Assembly (NCBI GenBank): GCA_963804825.1
Contig: CAWDRV010000003.1
Location: 372,001-436,000 of the forward strand
DNA length: 64,000 nt
Direction of reading: 5' to 3'
From: JBKQVT01 sp963804825
Lineage (GTDB): Bacteria; Planctomycetota; Planctomycetia; Pirellulales; Thermoguttaceae
In this document: piece by piece, positions 60,388 through 64,000 of the stretch
Layout: each line of letters starts with the position of its first letter
Numbering within the stretch: position 1 is the first letter of the stretch
Notes under the pieces: model-generated
Database searches by the model: none
What the model was told of the DNA's origin: nothing
Seen by the model: the letters and a program-made list of their open reading frames with translations, nothing else
Made by a program: the position numbers and the translations under genes

Positions 60388-61075
60388 ATGGCAGTTGGAC
60401 TACTCGGCCGCAAGGTCGGGATGACGCAGATTTTCGACCCGACCGGCCAAATCATCCCCGTCACGGTGATTCAGGCAGGGCCGTGCCACGTCCTCCAAGT
60501 GAAGACGGCGTCGCAGGACGGGTACGAGGCGGTTCAACTGGGATATCTGGATAAACCCCGTCGTCTTGCCAGCCGCAGTGCACGCGGCCAGGTCGCCCGT
60601 CTGGAGAGCAAACGTCAGAAGCGGCGTGCGGCGGCCGGGGTGCAGCCGGTTGCGAAGGCGGCCTGCGAGCCGCAGCGGTTTGTCCGCGAGTTCCGCGTCG
60701 CCGCCGACGGCATCGAGGTGGGGCAGCAGCTCCGCGTCGATCACCTTGCCGAGATCAAGGCCGTCGATGTCACCGGCATCACCAAGGGCCGGGGCACGGC
60801 GGGCGTGATGAAGCGGCATCACTTCAAGGGCCAGCGGGCCAGTCACGGCGTGAAGAAGGTGCATCGTCATCCCGGCTCGATCGGCATGAACACCGATCCG
60901 CACCACGTCTTCAAGGGCCACCGCATGGCGGGCCATCTCGGGCTCGGTCTACCGCACCGCGCGGAACCTCAAGGTGGTCAAAATCGACCTGGAAAACAAT
61001 CTGCTGCTGGTCCGCGGGGCGGTCCCCGGTCCCAATGGCGGCTACGTGACCATTCGCGCGACCAACAAGTTGTAG
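60388..61075 (+). CDS. rplC: 50S ribosomal protein L3, one frameshift
   Basis: About 229 residues. The start MAVGLLGRKVGMTQIFDPTG is canonical; HHFKGQRASHGVKKVHRHPG is the conserved core loop. An extra G in CTCGGGCTCGG (around 60940-60942) throws the frame. Removing it gives GHLGSVYRTARNLKVVKIDL and the normal end VTIRATNKL at the TAG 61073-61075. Because L3 is essential and single-copy, this is best read as a sequence error. Confidence 0.95.
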
Positions 61076-61088
61076 TAGGAAGCCAGTC

Positions 61089-61763
61089 ATGGTGAGTTTG
61101 CCCGTCTACGATCGCAGCGGCGTCCAAGTCAGGACCTACGAGATCGATCCGGCCCAGTTGGCCCCGCGGATCAGCAAGCAATTGCTGCACGACGCGGTGG
61201 TGATGTACCAGACCAACTTGCGGCAGGGCACGGTGCGGACCAAGAACCGCTCGGAAGTGGCCGGCACGACGAAAAAGATGTATCGGCAGAAGGGCACCGG
61301 CAACGCCCGCGCCGGCTCGCGCCGGAGCGGCATTCGTCGCGGCGGCGGGCATATCCACGCCATTCGGCCGCGCGACTGGTCCTACCGGCTGACGAAGAAG
61401 GCCATCCGCCTGGCCACCCGCATGGCCGTGGCCTCGAAGCTGGCCGACAACCAGATCACGCTGATCGACAACCTGAGTTTCGAGAAGCCGCAGACCCGCG
61501 ACATGGCCGCCATCCTCAAGGCCCTGAAGATCGACGGCGTCCGCTTGTTGGTGGCCGTGGCCGATTACGACGTGAACGTGTACAAGAGCATCCGCAACCT
61601 GGCCGGCGTGTCCGTGGCCCCGGTGTCGGAGTTGACCGCGCTGGGCGTGCTTCATCCGAAGCGGTTGCTGATGACCACGTCGGCGATGGATGCCTTGCGG
61701 GAAAAGGCGACGGCGGAAACGAGGAAGGCAAGAGCGACAACGGCGACAACGGCGACGACCTAG
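61089..61763 (+). CDS. rplD: 50S ribosomal protein L4
   Basis: 224 residues. TKNRSEVAGTTKKMYRQKGT and NARAGSRRSGIRRGGG are the rRNA-binding extended loop. The ATG follows rplC by 13 bases. The last 20 residues are unusual (EKATAETRKARATTATTATT), encoded by a CGACAACGG-type repeat; another frame reads an acidic tail there, so the C-terminus may be shifted by an indel. Confidence 0.95.
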   Translation: MVSLPVYDRSGVQVRTYEIDPAQLAPRISKQLLHDAVVMYQTNLRQGTVRTKNRSEVAGTTKKMYRQKGTGNARAGSRRSGIRRGGGHIHAIRPRDWSYRLTKKAIRLATRMAVASKLADNQITLIDNLSFEKPQTRDMAAILKALKIDGVRLLVAVADYDVNVYKSIRNLAGVSVAPVSELTALGVLHPKRLLMTTSAMDALREKATAETRKARATTATTATT

Positions 61764-61801
61764 CCGTTGTCCACGAGGATGATGCGAGAAGGAACCGGCC
61801 C

Positions 61802-62114
61802 ATGGCCCGAGATACCACGAAAACCAAGCTCGCACTGGCGCCGCACCAGATCATCATCCGCCCGCTGGTGACGGAGAAGGGCATGCACAAGGCGAACCGC
61901 TGCAACGCCTATGCCTTCGAGGTCAACCAGCATGGCGGGCAAGGACGACGTTCGCCGCGCCGTCGAGGAGTTGTTCGACGTGAAGGTGGTTTGCGTGCGG
62001 ACGCAGAACCGCAAGGGGAAAGTGCGGCGGTCGCGGTACCGCCTGGGAGAAACCAAGTGTTGGAAGAAGGCGATCGTGACCTTGAACCCGGAGCATCGGA
62101 TCGACTTCTTCTAA
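61802..62114 (+). CDS. rplW: 50S ribosomal protein L23, one frameshift
   Basis: About 103 residues. The N-terminal half (LALAPHQIIIRPLVTEKGMH) ends in EVNQ, and the C-terminal half (MAGKDDVRRAVEELFDVKVV to NPEHRIDFF) is one base out of frame. Removing the C in CAGCATGGCG near 61931 restores a standard L23. L23 is essential, so the shift is probably an error. Confidence 0.94.
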
Positions 62115-62122
62115 GGGAAATC

Positions 62123-62149
62123 GCCCCTCTCCCGGTAGGGAGAGGGGGA
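62123..62149. repeat. CCCTCTCCC palindrome inside the S10 operon
   Basis: CCCCTCTCCCGGTAGGGAGAGGGG lies in the 58-base gap between rplW and rplB. It forms a 10-pair hairpin with a four-base loop, without a following T-run, so it is unlikely to terminate transcription. Confidence 0.6.
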
Positions 62150-62172
62150 TTAACAGAGCGAAACGGACAACC

Positions 62173-63029
62173 ATGGGTATTCGCAAATACAATCCGACCA
62201 GCCCGGGACGCCGGGGGCGACGGTGAGCGACTTTGCCGACCTCACGCCCGGCGCCAAGCCGGCCAAGCGCCTGCGGCTGCCCAAGCACGGCAAGGGCGGG
62301 CGGAACAACCAGGGCAAGATCACCGCGCGGCATCGCGGCGGCGGACACAAACGGAGCTACCGGCTCATCGACTTCCGCCGCAACAAGGACGGCATCGTCG
62401 CCCGGGTCAACTCGATCCAGTACGACCCCAACCGCAGCGCGCGGATCGCCTTGCTGTATTATGTCGACGGCGAGAAGCGATACATCCTCGCCCCCGAGGG
62501 GCTGAAGGCGGGCGACCAGGTCCTAAGCGGCGAGACGGTGCCGGCCGCGGTGGGCAACTGCCTGCCGCTGTCGAAGATTCCGCTGGGCATGGACGTGCAT
62601 AATATCGAGATGGCGCCGGGCCGGGGCGGCGTGTTGTGCCGTTCGGCCGGCGCGAGGGCGACCCTGGCCGCCCGCGACGCCGATTGGGCCCAGATCAACC
62701 TGCCCAGCGGCGAAATCCGCCGCGTGCCGGCCACCTGCCGGGCGACCATCGGCACCCTGGGCAACGCCGACCACATGGGCATCGTGCTGGGCAAGGCCGG
62801 CCGCAAACGGTGGATGGGCCGCCGTCCGCACGTCCGCGGCACCGCCATGAACCCCATCGACCATCCCCACGGCGGCGGCGAAGGCCGCACCAAGGGCGGC
62901 CGCCATCCGGTCAGCCCCACGGGCAAGTTGGCCAAGGGCGGCTTCACGCGAAAACGAAGAAAGCCGTCCTCCAAGGCGATCGTGCGGCGACGCCGCTCGC
63001 GGCGGTACGGCCAGTTGAAGATCAGGTAA
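62173..63029 (+). CDS. rplB: 50S ribosomal protein L2, one frameshift
   Basis: About 285 residues. It starts MGIRKYNPTSPGRRG at 62173; the remaining protein (VSDFADLTPGAKPAKRLRLP, RGTAMNPIDHPHGGGEGRT) is in another frame. One G missing from the G-run at 62213-62217 accounts for the shift. The catalytic-centre histidine region HPHGGGEG is intact. Confidence 0.95.
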
Positions 63030-63058
63030 CGGGTGCAGGATCAAGTAACGGGTGGAAT

Positions 63059-63328
63059 ATGGGCAGATCGCTGAAAAAGGGGCCCTTCGTCAACCCCAAA
63101 CTGTTCGCCAAGGTCGAGAAGCAGAACCTGGTGGGCTCGAAGGAGCCCATCAAGACCTGGGCCCGCCCGTGCACCATTATTCCCGAGTTCGTCGGGCATA
63201 CGTTCTTGGTCCACAACGGCAAGATCCACGTCAAGGTGTTCGTGACCGAGGAAATGGTCGGACATCGGCTGGGAGAGTTTGCCCCGACGCGGACGTTCCG
63301 CGGCCACGGCGGCAAGGGAAAACGCTAG
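63059..63328 (+). CDS. rpsS: 30S ribosomal protein S19
   Basis: 89 residues, intact. MGRSLKKGPFVNPKLFAKVE, TWARPCTIIPEFVGHTFLVH and GEFAPTRTFRGHGGKGKR are typical. A short imperfect duplication around the rplB stop (GATCAGGTAACGGGTG / GATCAAGTAACGGGTG, 63020-63053) separates it from rplB. Confidence 0.97.
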   Translation: MGRSLKKGPFVNPKLFAKVEKQNLVGSKEPIKTWARPCTIIPEFVGHTFLVHNGKIHVKVFVTEEMVGHRLGEFAPTRTFRGHGGKGKR

Positions 63329-63382
63329 GGCGCCAGACAAAGCAACAGGGCGAAGCGAAACGGTTGGAACTTTATGATCGAG

Positions 63383-63460
63383 GGGTGCCACTGCTGGCTT
63401 GTCCGCAGTGTTGCGCCTCCGGGTGGTTCGACACTGCTGGACAAGCCAGCAGTGGCACCC
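63383..63460. repeat. Perfect 22-bp inverted repeat between rpsS and rplV
   Basis: The left arm, beginning GGGTGCCACTGCTGGCTT at 63383, is an exact inverted copy of the right arm ending AAGCCAGCAGTGGCACCC at 63460; the arms are 22 bases. The 34-base centre repeats part of the arm (GCAGTG..CACTGC). Confidence 0.8.
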
Positions 63461-63476
63461 ATAAAAGGGACGCAGC

Positions 63477-63803
63477 ATGGCTTACGAGGCGGTACATCGA
63501 TTCGCGCGGATCAGCGCCCGCAAGGTCCGTCCCCTGGCGGACCTCATCCGCGGCAAGTTTGCCGACGATGCCCTGGACATTCTCCGCTACCAGCCGCACC
63601 GCGGCGCGCGGCTGCTGGAGAAAGTGCTCCGCAGCGCGTTGGCCAACGCCGAGGACCGGCGCGCGACGAACCTCGAACACCTGGTCGTCGTGGACGTCCG
63701 CGTGGACGGCGGGCCGATGTTCAAGCGGATGCAGCCCAAGTCGCGGGGAATGGCTTCCATCCTCAATCGGCGGATGTCGCATATCCGCGTGGCGCTGGAG
63801 TAA
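63477..63803 (+). CDS. rplV: 50S ribosomal protein L22
   Basis: 108 residues, intact. FARISARKVRPLADLIRGKF and the C-terminal hairpin FKRMQPKSRGMASILNRRMS are diagnostic. 148 bases after rpsS because of the inserted palindrome; most operons have almost no gap here. Confidence 0.97.
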   Translation: MAYEAVHRFARISARKVRPLADLIRGKFADDALDILRYQPHRGARLLEKVLRSALANAEDRRATNLEHLVVVDVRVDGGPMFKRMQPKSRGMASILNRRMSHIRVALE

Positions 63804-63806
63804 TCT

Positions 63807-64000
63807 ATGGGTCAAAAAGTCAATCCCATCGCGTTCCGCACCGGCATCATGATCGGGTGGAAGAGCCGCTGGTACGCGTCCAAGCAGGAGTTCGCCGACC
63901 TTCTGATCGAAGACAAGAAGATCCGCGATTACGTCCAGAAGCGCAAGGACAAGTTCGGCAAGGCGCTTTATCCGGCCATTGCCAAGATCGAGATCGAGCG
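63807..64000 (+). CDS. rpsC: 30S ribosomal protein S3, cut by the window end
   Basis: The first 64 codons are present: MGQKVNPIAFRTGIMIGWKS and IRDYVQKRKDKFGKALYPA are typical of the S3 N-terminal domain. The start is three bases after the rplV stop, as expected for the operon. Confidence 0.96.
   Translation, partial: MGQKVNPIAFRTGIMIGWKSRWYASKQEFADLLIEDKKIRDYVQKRKDKFGKALYPAIAKIEIE

Noticed and set aside
59851..63029. Programmed ribosomal frameshifting in rplC, rplW and rplB
   Set aside because: No slippery heptamer or conserved stimulator is shared by the three sites, the shifts go in both directions, and these genes are not known to use frameshifting. Sequence error is simpler.

Overview
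The window looks like a high-GC Planctomycetota chromosome, probably Pirellulales-like. The sequence-based grounds are a PEP-CTERM protein built of GloVer-type repeats, a Tat-exported Gfo/Idh/MocA oxidoreductase, a GH27 alpha-galactosidase with an NPCBM domain, a sulfatase-modifying-factor (SUMF1) protein carrying the short J-like N-terminal domain common in this phylum, and frequent palindromic intergenic repeats. The lineage call is inference. I could not run a marker-gene tree.

Layout. 0-13 kb: sugar and central metabolism (rhaB, pyrE, alpha-galactosidase, oxidoreductase, pfkA), a large TPR-like secreted protein and a membrane protein with a possible serpin-like domain. 13.2-40.7 kb: a hybrid PKS/NRPS biosynthetic cluster. 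It has a phosphopantetheinyl transferase; a fatty-acyl-AMP ligase with a carrier domain; a fully reducing PKS module (KS-AT-DH-psiKR-ER-KR-ACP); a second, degenerate PKS module (KS-AT-carrier); a two-module NRPS (C-A-T-C-A-T-TE); a SyrD-type ABC exporter; a MacA-like adaptor and a MacB-like ABC permease. A convergent outer-membrane efflux factor follows. From the ligase to MacB all genes run on the plus strand with 4-base or short gaps, so they probably form one operon. The inferred product is a fatty acid extended once by a fully reducing malonyl cycle, joined to two amino acids, released by a thioesterase and pumped out. 41-55 kb: secreted esterase, GloVer/PEP-CTERM protein, two large membrane proteins, J-like/SUMF1 protein, tRNA-Leu(CAG) and a secreted Ntn hydrolase. 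55.3-59.4 kb: a single-polypeptide type IIG restriction-modification enzyme. 59.8-64 kb: the start of the S10 ribosomal operon (rpsJ-rplC-rplD-rplW-rplB-rpsS-rplV-rpsC, the last cut by the window end).

A caution governs the annotation. Many genes are broken by single-base insertions or deletions, including rplC, rplW and rplB, which cannot all be dead in a living cell. I therefore read most breaks, including some 35-40 in the megasynthases, as consensus-sequence errors and give full gene spans joined across the shifts. Substitutions inside intact reading frames, such as the missing catalytic residues of the second PKS module, are not explained by such indels and are the most interesting signal here.
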